64,000 nucleotides of DNA from Stieleria sedimenti (GCF_025060895.1 NZ_JANZKV010000063.1:62001-126000), one strand, 5' to 3'; positions 35,694 through 45,713 are shown, counted from the stretch's first letter. The notes: generated from the letters alone by a model not told the origin. Numbers and translations are program-made.

Positions 35694-36107
35694 ATGGCGG
35701 TCAAGTCTTTGAATCACATCGGCATCGCGGTGCAGTCCATCGATGCCCACAAAGCGTTTTACGAAGGGGCACTCGGATTGGAATTCGAGGGGCTGGAGGA
35801 CGTGCCCAGCCAAAAGGTGCGTGTCGCGTTCTTCCGCGCCGGCGACGTTCGACTGGAATTGCTCGAACCGACGTCGGACGACAGCACGGTTGCCAAGTTC
35901 ATCGAAAAACGCGGTGAAGGCTTGCACCATCTGGCCTACACCGTCGAAGACATCCAGGCCCGTATCGCTGAATTGCAAGATTCCGGTTTGCGGATGATCG
36001 ATGAAAAACCGCGGGGGGGATCACATCACATGCAGATCGCGTTCCTGCACCCGAAAAGTTCCGGCGGTGTGCTGACCGAACTTTGTGAACCGGCCGGCGG
36101 AAGTTAG
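35694..36107 (+). CDS. mce: Methylmalonyl-CoA epimerase
   Basis: A 137-residue VOC-fold protein: LNHIGIAV (metal-ligand His), DVRLELLEP, GEGLHHLAYTVEDI and GGVLTELCEP are typical of methylmalonyl-CoA epimerase. ATG at 35694 is preceded by GGAGG. It interconverts the (2R) and (2S) isomers between carboxylase or decarboxylase and mutase. It links the PHA run to the methylmalonyl-CoA mutase genes that follow. Confidence 0.93.
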   Translation: MAVKSLNHIGIAVQSIDAHKAFYEGALGLEFEGLEDVPSQKVRVAFFRAGDVRLELLEPTSDDSTVAKFIEKRGEGLHHLAYTVEDIQARIAELQDSGLRMIDEKPRGGSHHMQIAFLHPKSSGGVLTELCEPAGGS

Positions 36108-36115
36108 GGAATGGG

Positions 36116-36161
36116 GCAAGCTGGAAGCTTACGCCACTCGCAAGCTGGAAGGTTAGGGCAC
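36116..36161 (+). repeat. Two direct copies of the 22-bp dispersed repeat
   Basis: Copies at 36116-36137 (GCAAGCTGGAAGCTTACG...) and 36140-36161 (GCAAGCTGGAAGGTTAGG...) sit in tandem with a 24-nt period, just before mutA. Confidence 0.75.
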
Positions 36162-36186
36162 TTTACTCGTATTGAATGAAAGCACG

Positions 36187-38322
36187 ATGACGGTCACGTT
36201 TCCCCGTGAATTTAGTATTCAAGATGATTTCCCTCCGGTCGACTACGATCAATGGCGGGCGCTGGTCGAAAAGGCGCTGGCCGGAGCACCCTTTGAAAAG
36301 AAGCTCGTCTTAAAGACGTATGACGGGCTCCGCATTCAACCGCTCTACAGTCGCCGCGATGACAGTGGCCGAGACGATCCCATGGGTTTCCCAGGTCTGG
36401 CGACCCGGGTTCGCGGAGGACGTCCGCTGGGATCGGTGCAATCCGGCTGGGATCTGCGTCAGGAGTTCTCCGCCCCCTGCCCGGTCGCCTGCAATCAGGC
36501 GATCTTGGCGGACTTGAGCGGCGGTGTGACGTCGATTCAGATCCGGCTGGATCAAGCCGCCCGCAACGGGCTGGATCCCGATGACGCGGCGAGTGCCGGT
36601 TGCGTCGGTCGCGATGGCGTGATGGTCTATGGCGTCGACGACATGGACAAACTGCTCGGCGACGTTCAACTGGAACTGATCACGGTTGCGTTGGACGCCG
36701 GCGCGGCATTCTTTCCCGCCGCGGCGACCCTGATGGCGACCTGGAATCGGCGCGGCGTCTCGCCGGAAACCGCGCGAGCGGCGCTGAACGCCGATCCGCT
36801 GGGTGAGCTTGCACGCCGGGGAACGTTGCCGTTGGAACCCTCGTCGGCTCTGTCCATGATGTCCGACTTGGCCAGTTGGACGTCCGAGCATTATCCGCAC
36901 GTCACGTCGGTCGGCGTGGATAGCTCGCCGTACCATGACGGCGGCGCGAGCGCGGCCCAGGACATCGCGTTCAGTCTGGCGACGGGCGTGGAATACTTGC
37001 GAGCGATGACCGCCGCCGGGATGGACGTGTCGGCGGCGGCCGAACAGATTCTGTTTCGCGTCAGCCTCGGCACCGAACACTTTCAAGCGATCGCAAAACT
37101 GCGGGCCGCCCGATGGCTATGGTCTCGTGTGCTGGAGTCGTGTGGCGTGCCGGAAGACTCTCGGTCGATGCGGATTCACACCCGAACCGGCAACCGCGTG
37201 CTGACCAAACACGATCCCTCTGTCAATCTGTTACGCAACTCGGTGGCTGTCTTCGCCGCCGGCATCGGCGGTGCGGATGCGATCACATCGGTTCCGTTCG
37301 ATGTGATGGCCGGGTTGTCCAACGACTTCAGCCGCCGCGTCGCACGCAACAGCGCGCTGGTGTTGCAAGAAGAATCGCACCTGCATCGCGTGATTGATCC
37401 GGCCGGCGGCAGCTGGTTTTTGGACCGGCTGACCGAAGACGTGGCCGGTAAGGCGTGGGAGATCTTCCAAGAAACAGAACGTCAGGGTGGCATGCTGGCG
37501 GCGTTGACCAGCGGATGGGTGGCGAAAGAAATTGCTGCCACCGCCGCAGCTCGGGCCAAGGATGTCGCCACTCGCAAACGCGGGATCACGGGCGTCAGCG
37601 AGTTCGCCAATGTCGGCGAAGAGCCGGTGATTCGTGATGCACCGGATCTGGAATCCCTTGCCGGGGAAGCAGCCGATCGAATTCGCGGCCTTCGATCGGC
37701 CACGCAGGAGACCCTGTCGCTTGATACGGCGGAGGACCGTGTTGCCGCGGCGGTTGCGGCGGCATCCGACGGTGCGACGCTGGGGCAGATCGCCGCCGCG
37801 CTCGGGCTGGGACGCGGCCAGAGTGCAACGATCGCCGCCATCGAGCCCCACCGCCTGGCGGAACCGTTTGATCAATTGCGTGATGCCTGCGACGCGTGGC
37901 AAGACGCCCAGGGGAAACGGCCACGCGTGTTCTTGGCCAACCTCGGTCCCGTGTCACACTACAGCGGTCGGGCCACCTGGTCGAGCAATTTCTTTGCCGC
38001 GGGCGGTTTCGAAGTGCTCGACAGCGGAGGTTTTGCGGACGCGGACGCTGCCGCGGAGGCGTTTTCCCAAACCGATGCGTCGATCGCGGTGATCTGTTCC
38101 TCGGACAAACTTTACGCCGACGTGGTTCCCACAGCGGCTGCCAAACTAAAACAGGCGGGGGCCAGCTCGGTCGTGCTGGCAGGAAACCCGGGTGACAATG
38201 AACAGGCATGGAAAGCAGCGGGCGTCGACCGCTTTATCTTCATGCGTTGTGATGTGCTCGAGACGCTGCGAAGTCTGTTGACACAAGTCGGTGTGATTGA
38301 AGAAGGAGAGCCGGTACGATGA
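36187..38322 (+). CDS. mutA: Methylmalonyl-CoA mutase small subunit
   Basis: ATG at 36187 ([10 protein letters not shown]) is preferred to a TTG five codons earlier. The 711-residue product has the mutase fold with [29 protein letters not shown]-like phrases, [19 protein letters not shown] and [19 protein letters not shown]. The C-terminal B12-type domain lacks the DxHxxG cobalamin motif (it reads [10 protein letters not shown]), as usual for the non-cofactor subunit. It pairs with MutB, whose ATG overlaps its stop (ATGA). Together they interconvert succinyl-CoA and methylmalonyl-CoA. Confidence 0.93.
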   Translation: MTVTFPREFSIQDDFPPVDYDQWRALVEKALAGAPFEKKLVLKTYDGLRIQPLYSRRDDSGRDDPMGFPGLATRVRGGRPLGSVQSGWDLRQEFSAPCPVACNQAILADLSGGVTSIQIRLDQAARNGLDPDDAASAGCVGRDGVMVYGVDDMDKLLGDVQLELITVALDAGAAFFPAAATLMATWNRRGVSPETARAALNADPLGELARRGTLPLEPSSALSMMSDLASWTSEHYPHVTSVGVDSSPYHDGGASAAQDIAFSLATGVEYLRAMTAAGMDVSAAAEQILFRVSLGTEHFQAIAKLRAARWLWSRVLESCGVPEDSRSMRIHTRTGNRVLTKHDPSVNLLRNSVAVFAAGIGGADAITSVPFDVMAGLSNDFSRRVARNSALVLQEESHLHRVIDPAGGSWFLDRLTEDVAGKAWEIFQETERQGGMLAALTSGWVAKEIAATAAARAKDVATRKRGITGVSEFANVGEEPVIRDAPDLESLAGEAADRIRGLRSATQETLSLDTAEDRVAAAVAAASDGATLGQIAAALGLGRGQSATIAAIEPHRLAEPFDQLRDACDAWQDAQGKRPRVFLANLGPVSHYSGRATWSSNFFAAGGFEVLDSGGFADADAAAEAFSQTDASIAVICSSDKLYADVVPTAAAKLKQAGASSVVLAGNPGDNEQAWKAAGVDRFIFMRCDVLETLRSLLTQVGVIEEGEPVR

Positions 38323-40523
38323 CCTTGATTCCAAACTTTTCCGATGTGCCCCTGGAAAGCGATCACCGCGCGGCGGGTTCGTTAGACGACTGGCACGCCA
38401 AGGTCGCTAGCGATGCGGAGGAACTCCGATGGCAGACGCCGGAACAGATCCCCGTCCGGCCGTTGTACACCTCGGCCGATCGTGCGGGGCTGGACCACTT
38501 GGACACGATGCCGGGGCTGGCGCCCTTTTTGCGTGGACCGTATGCGACGATGTACGTGCAACGTCCCTGGACGGTGCGTCAGTACGCGGGATTTTCAACC
38601 GCCAAGGACTCCAACGCGTTTTACCGACGCAACCTGGCGGCGGGCCAGATGGGGTTGAGCATCGCATTCGACCTGGCCACGCACCGCGGCTACGATTCGG
38701 ATCACCCCCGCGTCAGCGGCGACGTCGGCATGGCCGGTGTGGCGATCGACAGCATTCAAGACATGCGAACGCTGTTCGAAGGCATCCCGCTGGATCGGAT
38801 GAGTGTTTCGATGACCATGAACGGCGCGGTGCTTCCCATCATGGCGTTGTACATCGTGGCCGCGGAAGAACAGGGGGTGAAACCGGAGCAGCTTGCCGGC
38901 ACGATCCAGAACGACATCTTGAAGGAGTTCATGGTTCGCAACACCTACATCTATCCGCCCGCCCCGAGCATGCGGATCATCGCCTCGATTTTCGAGTACA
39001 CCAGCCAGCGGATGCCCAAATTCAACAGCATCAGCATCAGCGGCTATCACATGCAGGAAGCCGGGGCGACCGCGGACTTGGAATTGGCCTATACCCTTGC
39101 CGATGGACTGGAGTATGTCCGCACGGGTATCGCATCGGGCCTGGACGTTGACGCCTTTTGCCCACGGTTGTCGTTCTTCTGGGCGATCGGCATGAATTAT
39201 TTCATGGAAATCGCCAAGCTGCGGGCCGCCCGCATGATCTGGGCCAAGCTGATCAAACAGTTCAACCCCAAGAACCCCAAGAGCTTGTCGCTGCGGACGC
39301 ACAGCCAGACCAGCGGCTGGAGTTTGACCGCTCAAGACGTTTACAACAATGTCACGCGGACTTGTATCGAAGCGATGGCGGCGACGCACGGCCACACCCA
39401 ATCGTTGCACACCAACGCGCTCGATGAAGCCCTCGCCCTGCCGACCGACTTCTCGGCACGGATCGCGCGGAACACGCAATTGTTCTTGCAACAAGAAACC
39501 GACACGTGCAAAGTCGTCGATCCTTGGGCGGGCAGCTACTATGTCGAACGCTTGACACGCGATTTGGCCCAGCGTGCCTGGAGCCATCTGGTTGAAATCG
39601 AAGAGCTCGGCGGGATGACCCAGGCGATCCAAGCCGGGATTCCCAAGATGCGGATCGAAGAAGCGTCGGCACGCACCCAAGCCCGCATCGATTCCGGTCA
39701 ACAAACCTTAATCGGTGTCAACAAGTACCGGCTGGCGACCGAAGATGACATGCGTGTGCTGCACGTCGACAATTCGGCGGTGCGGAAGTCACAGATCGCG
39801 GGCTTGAAACAACTCCGCGCCGAACGTGATTCGTCCGAGGTCGATGCGGCGTTGGATGCGTTGACCGAAGCGGCACGCAGCGAACAAGGTAACTTGTTGG
39901 AACTGGCCGTCAACGCGGCACGTGCCAAAGCAACCGTGGGGGAGATTAGCGCGGCGTTAGAAAAGGTTTACAATCGATACGAAGCGCCCGTGCAATCCGT
40001 CCGCGGCGTCTATGCCGCTGCACTTGAGAGTGAATCGATGACAACGGAAGTGGGCCAAATCGTAGAGGCATTTGAACGCAACGAAGGCCGTCGGCCACGG
40101 ATCTTGGTCGCCAAGATGGGGCAAGACGGGCACGACCGTGGACAAAAGGTCATCGCCAGCGCGTTTGCCGACTTGGGCTTTGATGTCGACATCGGTCCGT
40201 TGTTCCGCACGCCGGCCGAAACGGCACGGCAAGCGGTCGAAAACGACGTGCACCTGGTGGGCGTCAGCTCGTTGGCGGCCGGTCACCTGACACTGGTCCC
40301 GGAACTCCGCAAGGCGTTGGCGGATCTGGGTCGCGAGGACATCATGATTGTCGCCGGCGGAGTGATCCCGCCAGAAGATTACGAGGCGTTGTACGCGGCC
40401 GGCGCCGCCGAAGTGTTCGGCCCCGGTACGGTCATCAGCGAGGCGGCGATTCGAGTGGTTCGAGACCTCGCCGATCGACTCGGATTCTCGGTGGATGAAG
40501 CAGTCGAGACTCAAGATGCCTGA
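38319..40523 (+). CDS. mutB: Methylmalonyl-CoA mutase large subunit, B12-binding
   Basis: A full-length 734-residue catalytic subunit with the substrate TIM barrel ([44 protein letters not shown]), FNSISISG and the R/H-containing [11 protein letters not shown]. The C-terminal cobalamin domain has [16 protein letters not shown] with the Co-ligating His near residue 605. It starts inside the mutA stop codon. Adenosylcobalamin-dependent rearrangement of methylmalonyl-CoA to succinyl-CoA, or the reverse, is the expected reaction. MeaB follows 12 nt downstream. Confidence 0.96.
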   Translation: MTLIPNFSDVPLESDHRAAGSLDDWHAKVASDAEELRWQTPEQIPVRPLYTSADRAGLDHLDTMPGLAPFLRGPYATMYVQRPWTVRQYAGFSTAKDSNAFYRRNLAAGQMGLSIAFDLATHRGYDSDHPRVSGDVGMAGVAIDSIQDMRTLFEGIPLDRMSVSMTMNGAVLPIMALYIVAAEEQGVKPEQLAGTIQNDILKEFMVRNTYIYPPAPSMRIIASIFEYTSQRMPKFNSISISGYHMQEAGATADLELAYTLADGLEYVRTGIASGLDVDAFCPRLSFFWAIGMNYFMEIAKLRAARMIWAKLIKQFNPKNPKSLSLRTHSQTSGWSLTAQDVYNNVTRTCIEAMAATHGHTQSLHTNALDEALALPTDFSARIARNTQLFLQQETDTCKVVDPWAGSYYVERLTRDLAQRAWSHLVEIEELGGMTQAIQAGIPKMRIEEASARTQARIDSGQQTLIGVNKYRLATEDDMRVLHVDNSAVRKSQIAGLKQLRAERDSSEVDAALDALTEAARSEQGNLLELAVNAARAKATVGEISAALEKVYNRYEAPVQSVRGVYAAALESESMTTEVGQIVEAFERNEGRRPRILVAKMGQDGHDRGQKVIASAFADLGFDVDIGPLFRTPAETARQAVENDVHLVGVSSLAAGHLTLVPELRKALADLGREDIMIVAGGVIPPEDYEALYAAGAAEVFGPGTVISEAAIRVVRDLADRLGFSVDEAVETQDA

Positions 40524-40535
40524 TCGGAATTCAGC

Positions 40536-41588
40536 ATGAAGCGTGATGTTCCACGACGTCGTCAGTTGACGACGGAGGATTATTTTGCCGGTGTCCGTAA
40601 CTGTGACATCACGGTACTGCCGCGAGCGTTGACGCTGATCGAGTCCAACAATGCCGAGCACCAGCGGCAAGCCGAGATGCTGTTGACCCGGCTGTTGCCC
40701 CACACGGGCAACGCCATCCGGGTCGGCATCAGTGGCGCCCCCGGGGTAGGCAAAAGCACCTTCATCGAAGCGCTCGGATTGCAATTGATCGCCCAAGGGC
40801 GACGGGTTGCGGTCTTGGCGGTGGATCCATCGAGCGGCATCAGTGGTGGCAGCATTCTGGGTGACAAAACCCGGATGTCGCGACTCGCGGCCGAGCCCAA
40901 CGCCTACATCCGACCCTCACCTTCAGCCGGAACGCTCGGGGGCGTGGCCAGCAAGACGCGGGAAAGTCTACTCGTTTGCGAGGCGGCCGGTTACGAAGTC
41001 GTGTTGGTCGAAACCGTCGGCGTGGGGCAATCCGAAACCATGGTGGCGGAAATGACGGATTGCTTTTTGGCGTTGATGCTGCCCGGCGCCGGAGACGACT
41101 TGCAAGGCATCAAACGCGGGTTGTTGGAACTCGTCGATGTGATCGCCGTGAACAAGGCCGACTCGGCGACACTGAAAGCGGCCGAGCTGGCCGCCCACCA
41201 ATACGAGATGGCGATCCATTCCATTCTGGGGAAACAAGATCATCCGCCGCAGGTGCTGACCTGCAGCGCGTTGCACGACGAACGGGTCGATGCCGTCTGG
41301 CAGGCCGTCGAACAGCGTTACAGTGCGATGAAATCCAGCGGCGACTTGGCCGCAAAGCGACGTCGACAACAAGTCCGTTGGTTGTGGGCGATCATCGAAG
41401 ACCGAATGAAGCAAGCCCTCCGCAAGCATCCCGGCGTCCGGCGCATCCGCGAAGGACTCGAATCCGAGGTGCTTGCCGGCAACCTGCCGCCCGAAGCGGC
41501 CGCCAGCAAGATCCTACAGGCGTTCGGCATGCACGAACCTTGCGGCGTTTCATTGAGACCTGACGGAAAAAGAACTGCAGTAACATGA
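40536..41588 (+). CDS. meaB: Methylmalonyl-CoA mutase-associated GTPase MeaB/ArgK
   Basis: A 350-residue G3E-type GTPase with Walker A GAPGVGKST (67-75), VDPSSGISGGSILGDKTRM, the switch region VETVGVGQSE, and NKAD for guanine recognition. MeaB protects mutase from inactivation and gates cobalamin loading. It is 12 nt behind mutB, and its stop overlaps the start of the decarboxylase alpha gene (ATGA at 41585), tying mutase repair and the Na+ pump into one transcript. Confidence 0.95.
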   Translation: MKRDVPRRRQLTTEDYFAGVRNCDITVLPRALTLIESNNAEHQRQAEMLLTRLLPHTGNAIRVGISGAPGVGKSTFIEALGLQLIAQGRRVAVLAVDPSSGISGGSILGDKTRMSRLAAEPNAYIRPSPSAGTLGGVASKTRESLLVCEAAGYEVVLVETVGVGQSETMVAEMTDCFLALMLPGAGDDLQGIKRGLLELVDVIAVNKADSATLKAAELAAHQYEMAIHSILGKQDHPPQVLTCSALHDERVDAVWQAVEQRYSAMKSSGDLAAKRRRQQVRWLWAIIEDRMKQALRKHPGVRRIREGLESEVLAGNLPPEAAASKILQAFGMHEPCGVSLRPDGKRTAVT

Positions 41589-43138
41589 GTATTCGAAAAG
41601 AGTTTTTGACTGGGCTAGAAGAACGCCGTGCCAAATTGCGTTTGGGCGGTGGCGAAAGCCGGCACGCCAAACGCCGCGAAAAGGGAATGCTCTCGGCGCG
41701 CGAGCGGCTGGATGTCTTTTTCGACGCCGACACCTTTCAAGAGTGGGGAATGCACGTCGATCATTCCTGTCATGAATTTGGGATGGAGAACAAACCCATG
41801 CCCTGTGACGGAGTGGTCACCGGCGTGGGGCGGGTCGGCGGTCGACCGGCCGCATCGTTCAGCCAGGATGCAACCGTCGGGGGCGGTGCGTTGGGCATGC
41901 GGCACTCCAAGAAGATTTGCGACATCATGGACTACGCGCTCGAAAGCGGAATGCCGTTTGTGGCGATCAACGATTCCGGCGGCGCACGGATCCAAGAGGC
42001 CGTCGACTCGTTGTCGGGATACGGTCAAGTGTTCTATCGCAACGTCATGCTTTCCGGCTGCGTCCCGCAAATCGGAGTGATCGCCGGCAATTGTGCCGGC
42101 GGGGCGGCTTATTCGCCAGCGCTGATGGATTTTTTGGTGATGACGCGCGAGAACGCGAACATGTTCATCTGCGGGCCGCAGGTCATCAAGGCTGCGACGG
42201 GCGTCGATTGCACGATGGAAGAAATCGGCAGCGCGGCGGCCAACGCCAGCATCAGCGGCAACGTTCACTTCGTCGCCGATGACGACCAGCACGCCATGCA
42301 GATCGTCCAGCAACTGCTGTCTTACTTGCCACAGAACAACGCGGAGAACCCGCCACACGCCCTGGTGGAAGACCTGTGCCTGGATCCAGACCTGTCGATG
42401 AACGATGTGGTTCCGGAGAACATTAAAGATCCGATGGACATGTACGCCGTGATCGAACGGATCGTGGACAAGGATTGTTTTTTGGAAGTCCATCGCGAGT
42501 TTGCCCCCAACATCATCGTCGGTTTTGCACGCGTCGATGGTGTGGTCGTGGGCATCATTGCCAACCAACCCAACGTGAAAGCGGGCACGCTGGATATCGA
42601 CGCGTCAGACAAAGCCGCCCGATTCATTCGTTTTTGCAACGCGTTCAACATCCCGCTGCTGACGTTGGTCGATGTTCCCGGATTTCTGCCCGGGGTGGGC
42701 CAGGAACAGGGTGGCATCATTCGTCACGGGGCCAAAATGTTGTTCGCCTACGCATCGGCGACCGTCCCCAAGATCACCGTCATCATCCGCAAGGCCTATG
42801 GCGGATCGTACTTGGCGATGTGCAGCCGCGATTTGAAAGCCGACATGGTGTTTGCCTGGCCGACCGCGGAGATCGCGGTGATGGGCGCCGAAGGCGCAGT
42901 CAACGTGCTCTACCGCAAAGAACTTGCCGCGGCGGATGACAAAGCGGCGATGCGCGAGCAATTCATCCAAGAATACCGTGACCGATTTGCGTCGCCCTAT
43001 TTGGCGGCTTCCCACGGAATGATCACCGATGTGATCGACCCGGCGCAGACCCGGGCGGTCGTGTCACTTGCACTGCAGAACACGCTGAACAAGAGCGAGA
43101 CCCGTCCTCCAAAGAAACATGGTTTGATTCCGCTATGA
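41585..43138 (+). CDS. mmdA: Methylmalonyl-CoA decarboxylase alpha (carboxyltransferase) subunit
   Basis: A 517-residue carboxyltransferase of the PccB/MmdA type with [72 protein letters not shown] and RKAYGGSYLAM. The MmdA assignment rests on its neighbours: biotin carrier, OadG-like delta and OadB-like beta follow with overlaps. It transfers the carboxyl of methylmalonyl-CoA to biotin on the carrier. On sequence alone a propionyl-CoA carboxylase beta role would fit equally well. Confidence 0.9.
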   Translation: MSIRKEFLTGLEERRAKLRLGGGESRHAKRREKGMLSARERLDVFFDADTFQEWGMHVDHSCHEFGMENKPMPCDGVVTGVGRVGGRPAASFSQDATVGGGALGMRHSKKICDIMDYALESGMPFVAINDSGGARIQEAVDSLSGYGQVFYRNVMLSGCVPQIGVIAGNCAGGAAYSPALMDFLVMTRENANMFICGPQVIKAATGVDCTMEEIGSAAANASISGNVHFVADDDQHAMQIVQQLLSYLPQNNAENPPHALVEDLCLDPDLSMNDVVPENIKDPMDMYAVIERIVDKDCFLEVHREFAPNIIVGFARVDGVVVGIIANQPNVKAGTLDIDASDKAARFIRFCNAFNIPLLTLVDVPGFLPGVGQEQGGIIRHGAKMLFAYASATVPKITVIIRKAYGGSYLAMCSRDLKADMVFAWPTAEIAVMGAEGAVNVLYRKELAAADDKAAMREQFIQEYRDRFASPYLAASHGMITDVIDPAQTRAVVSLALQNTLNKSETRPPKKHGLIPL

Positions 43139-43524
43139 AAAGATTACGCATCACCGTCGGAAATAAATCCTACGACGTCACCGTGGAGGATCTCAGCGAG
43201 ACCGAAGCGTATCCCGTTCCGACACGCCCCATCCCCTCGCAGCCGTCGGACGCCGCACCGCCAGCGGCGATCGCCCGCCAGACGCCGACAAAGGCCCAGC
43301 CGCCCGCCGGTAGCGGCGCGGTGACAAGCCCGATGGCGGGCGCCATTCGATCGATCCTCGTCAAGCCCGGTGACGCGGTCGAGCGGGGGCAGGGTATGGT
43401 CATCCTGGAAGCGATGAAGATGGAAAACCAAATCACCGCGCCGGTCGCCGGCACGGTGAAAAGTGTCGACGTCGCGGAGGGTGATTCCGTCGCAGAAGGC
43501 CAAACCCTTGTCGTACTGGAGTAA
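43135..43524 (+). CDS. mmdC: Biotin carboxyl carrier subunit of the decarboxylase
   Basis: This 129-residue protein has a short N-terminal domain (MKRLRITVGNKSYDVTVEDL), a Pro/Ala-rich linker (about 28-60) and a biotinyl domain with EAMKMEN, K95 being the biotinylated residue. The linker is the flexible arm that moves carboxybiotin between MmdA and the membrane subunit MmdB. It starts within the mmdA stop (ATGA). BirA at 26352 is the only biotin ligase in the window. Confidence 0.94.
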   Translation: MKRLRITVGNKSYDVTVEDLSETEAYPVPTRPIPSQPSDAAPPAAIARQTPTKAQPPAGSGAVTSPMAGAIRSILVKPGDAVERGQGMVILEAMKMENQITAPVAGTVKSVDVAEGDSVAEGQTLVVLE

Positions 43525-43527
43525 GTG

Positions 43528-43923
43528 ATGTCGCTGCTCGCTCAAGAGGAAAGCAAACGGCTGATCGAGTTTTCGCTGGCACCCCTGACGGAAGAGCATG
43601 GCATTCCGATGGCCATCATGGGCATCGTCGTGGTCTTTTCGGCGCTGGTGCTGATCGTCGTTTTTATCACTGTTCTGCCGCGTCTGGTTGCACCCTTCAT
43701 TCAACCCGAGCCCGCACCCCAAGCCGCGTCACCGCTCGCTCACGATGACGAACTGCCGGAAGAAATTTTGGTGGTCATCGCCGCGGCGGTCGCGGAGGCG
43801 TTGGATCGACCGCATCGGATCGTCAAGATCCGTGGTCTGGGAGCCGGCGAATCTGCCTGGTCCCTGGAAGGGCGTATGAAGCATCACATGTCGCACCGCA
43901 TTCAACATCGAGACCCCAAATGA
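43528..43923 (+). CDS. mmdD: OadG-like delta/gamma subunit of the decarboxylase
   Basis: ATG at 43528 follows GTG at 43525; either could start translation, giving 131 or 132 residues. One transmembrane helix (about residues 27-49, MAIMGIVVVFSALVLIVVFI) is followed by a Pro-rich linker and a C-terminal segment EILVVIAAAVAEAL...RIVKIRGLG...SWSLEGRMKHHMSH, typical of OadG-type subunits of glutaconyl- and methylmalonyl-CoA decarboxylases. It holds the complex together at the membrane. Its stop overlaps the mmdB start. Confidence 0.87.
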   Translation: MSLLAQEESKRLIEFSLAPLTEEHGIPMAIMGIVVVFSALVLIVVFITVLPRLVAPFIQPEPAPQAASPLAHDDELPEEILVVIAAAVAEALDRPHRIVKIRGLGAGESAWSLEGRMKHHMSHRIQHRDPK

Positions 43924-45065
43924 ACGTCATGGAATACCTGAGCCAGAAAGTGGTCCAGCTGTACGAGACGACGGCCTTCGCAGGGCTGGAACTGGGCAAC
44001 GTGGTCATGATGGTAATCGCCCTGGGGTTCATCTACCTGGCCATCACCAAGCGCTACGAACCCCTGCTGTTGATCCCGATCGGTTTCGGTGTCATCGTCG
44101 GCAACATGCCGACCGAGTCCGGTGTGCCACTGGTTTATGGCGAAGACAGCGTGCTTCGGTTCCTCTATTTCGGGGTCGAAAAAGAGATCTACCCGCCGTT
44201 GATCTTTTTAGGCATCGGCGCGATGACCGATTTTTCCACCATGCTTTCCAATCCCAAGCTGGTGCTGTTGGGTGCCGCGGCGCAAGTCGGCGTCTTCCTG
44301 ACCTACCTGGGCGCACTGTGCCTGGCGTTCACGCCCCAACAGGCCGGTGCGATCGGGATCATCGGCGGTGCCGACGGCCCGACGGCGATCTTCCTCGCAT
44401 CCAACCTGGCTCCCGAGCTGTTGGGAGCGATCGCGATCGCGGCGTATTCCTACATGGCGCTGGTGCCCGTGATTCAGCCGCCGATCATGAGGCTGCTGAC
44501 GACGAAAAACGAACGTTTGATTCGGATGAAACCGTCGCGCAAGGTGACGCGTCAGGAATTGATCATGTTTCCGATCGTCGCCTTTCTGATTTGCACCTTG
44601 TTGGCGCCCGGTTCGATCGTGCTGATGGGGATGCTGTTCTTCGGGAACCTGCTGAAAGAATGCACGGTGACCGACCGGCTGGCGCTGACGGCACGCACGG
44701 CGATGATCGACATCGTCACCATCCTGCTCGGGTTTTGCGTCGGTGCGAGCACGACCGCCCAGTACTTCTTGAAAGGCGAGTCGATCTTGATCTTCGTACT
44801 CGGTGCCGTGTCGTTCGCCATTGCCACCGGGTGCGGCGTGTTGTTCGCCAAGCTGATGAATTTGTTCTTGAAAGAAAAGATCAACCCGCTGGTCGGTGCC
44901 GCCGGCGTGTCCGCGGTCCCCGGATCGGCGCGCGTGGTGCAATTGGTCGGCCAAGAAGAAGACCCGGGCAACTATTTGCTGATGCACGCGATGGCACCCA
45001 ACGTCGCCGGCGTGATCGGTTCGGCCATCGCCGCCGGCGTGTTGTGGTCACAGTTGGCGAATTAG
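43920..45065 (+). CDS. mmdB: Na+-translocating decarboxylase beta subunit
   Basis: A 381-residue polytopic membrane protein of the OadB/MmdB/GcdB family. It has many hydrophobic segments and the conserved IGGADGPTAIFLAS, plus GNLLKECTVTDRL and the C-terminal NPLVGAAGVSAVPGSARV, MHAMAPNVAGVIGSA. It decarboxylates carboxybiotin and couples this to Na+ export. Last gene of the plus-strand run; a nested hairpin follows at 45086-45151. Methylmalonyl-CoA as substrate is inferred from the neighbouring mutase genes; oxaloacetate is unlikely because no pyruvate-carboxylase-like alpha is present. Confidence 0.95.
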   Translation: MNVMEYLSQKVVQLYETTAFAGLELGNVVMMVIALGFIYLAITKRYEPLLLIPIGFGVIVGNMPTESGVPLVYGEDSVLRFLYFGVEKEIYPPLIFLGIGAMTDFSTMLSNPKLVLLGAAAQVGVFLTYLGALCLAFTPQQAGAIGIIGGADGPTAIFLASNLAPELLGAIAIAAYSYMALVPVIQPPIMRLLTTKNERLIRMKPSRKVTRQELIMFPIVAFLICTLLAPGSIVLMGMLFFGNLLKECTVTDRLALTARTAMIDIVTILLGFCVGASTTAQYFLKGESILIFVLGAVSFAIATGCGVLFAKLMNLFLKEKINPLVGAAGVSAVPGSARVVQLVGQEEDPGNYLLMHAMAPNVAGVIGSAIAAGVLWSQLAN

Positions 45066-45085
45066 TGCTTTGTCAAGGATTAGAG

Positions 45086-45151
45086 GTGGGGTAAGCGTCC
45101 AGCTTGCCGTCTCGTTTCACTCGTGAAACGCAAGCTGGAAGCTTACGCCAC
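45086..45151. terminator. Nested hairpin made of two inverted 22-bp repeat copies
   Basis: Arms 45086-45107 and 45130-45151 are inverted copies of the dispersed 22-bp repeat (two mismatches). Between them, GTTTCAC-TC-GTGAAAC (45114-45129) forms an inner stem. It lies 20 nt after the mmdB stop and may end the long transcript. There is no U tract. Confidence 0.6.
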
Positions 45152-45174
45152 TTTCGTGCTGGCATCGCAACGGA

Positions 45175-45444
45175 TCACGGTATCGTCTCGATCAGAATCA
45201 GTTCCGGATGGAACCAGTGCAATACGAATAGCACGATCGGTGGTGAAACGGACAAAATCAACAGCGGCAGCAGGAATAAGAGGATCCGCAGCTCTTCACG
45301 GCTGAGCAGCCTTTGGGGCTCCCGGTCGTCTTGTTGAACGGATTGGGATGCCTGCCGCGTTTGGTTCAGCGACGGATCCGTCACCGCCGGTCGATCCGGC
45401 GGATTGGGCTTGGAATTGCAGTTGGCGATCAGTGCATGAATCAT
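45175..45444 (-). CDS. Small predicted membrane protein
   Basis: ATG at 45444 has a GAGGGC-like ribosome-binding site. The 89 residues are polar at the N-terminus (NPPDRPAVTDPSLNQTRQ) and end with a hydrophobic hairpin-like stretch (LRILLFLLPLLILSVSPPIVLFVL). No family is recognised. It lies opposite to the decarboxylase operon. It could be a real small membrane protein; the evidence is only frame, start site and hydrophobicity. Confidence 0.45.
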   Translation of the reverse strand: MIHALIANCNSKPNPPDRPAVTDPSLNQTRQASQSVQQDDREPQRLLSREELRILLFLLPLLILSVSPPIVLFVLHWFHPELILIETIP

Positions 45445-45536
45445 CGTGGTGCCCTCTGATGGTTACCCCAACCATCAGAGCAACATTTGGACCGACGGCG
45501 AAATGATTGCCAAAACCGCTGTTTAGGCACCAAAAC

Positions 45537-45554
45537 CGTCAACCCAGGTTGACG
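45537..45554. repeat. CGTCAAC hairpin
   Basis: CGTCAAC-CCAG-GTTGACG is a 7-bp stem; a related stem is found after metH at 51718-51737. Confidence 0.5.
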
Positions 45555-45574
45555 CCGGCAACGGGGGTTGCCAC

Positions 45575-45638
45575 CCCAGCGGGACGCGTCAGCGACCGGC
45601 CGTGGATCCTATCCCAGCGGGACGCGTCAGCGACCGGC
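45575..45638. repeat. 26-bp direct repeat, two copies
   Basis: Identical 26-bp copies at 45575-45600 and 45613-45638 (beginning CCCAGCGGGACGCGTCAG) with a 38-nt period, in the gap before the DUF542 gene. Confidence 0.8.
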
Positions 45639-45713
45639 GCGTGGTGAAACCGCAGACATCACGGGCCACACGCTGAAAGGCGCCGGCTGGGCGGATTCTG
45701 CTACACTTCGAGC

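Noticed and set aside
23299-43138. The two carboxyltransferases as a recent gene duplication
   Set aside because: They share family motifs but differ widely in sequence and in partners, so they look like old, functionally separate subunits.
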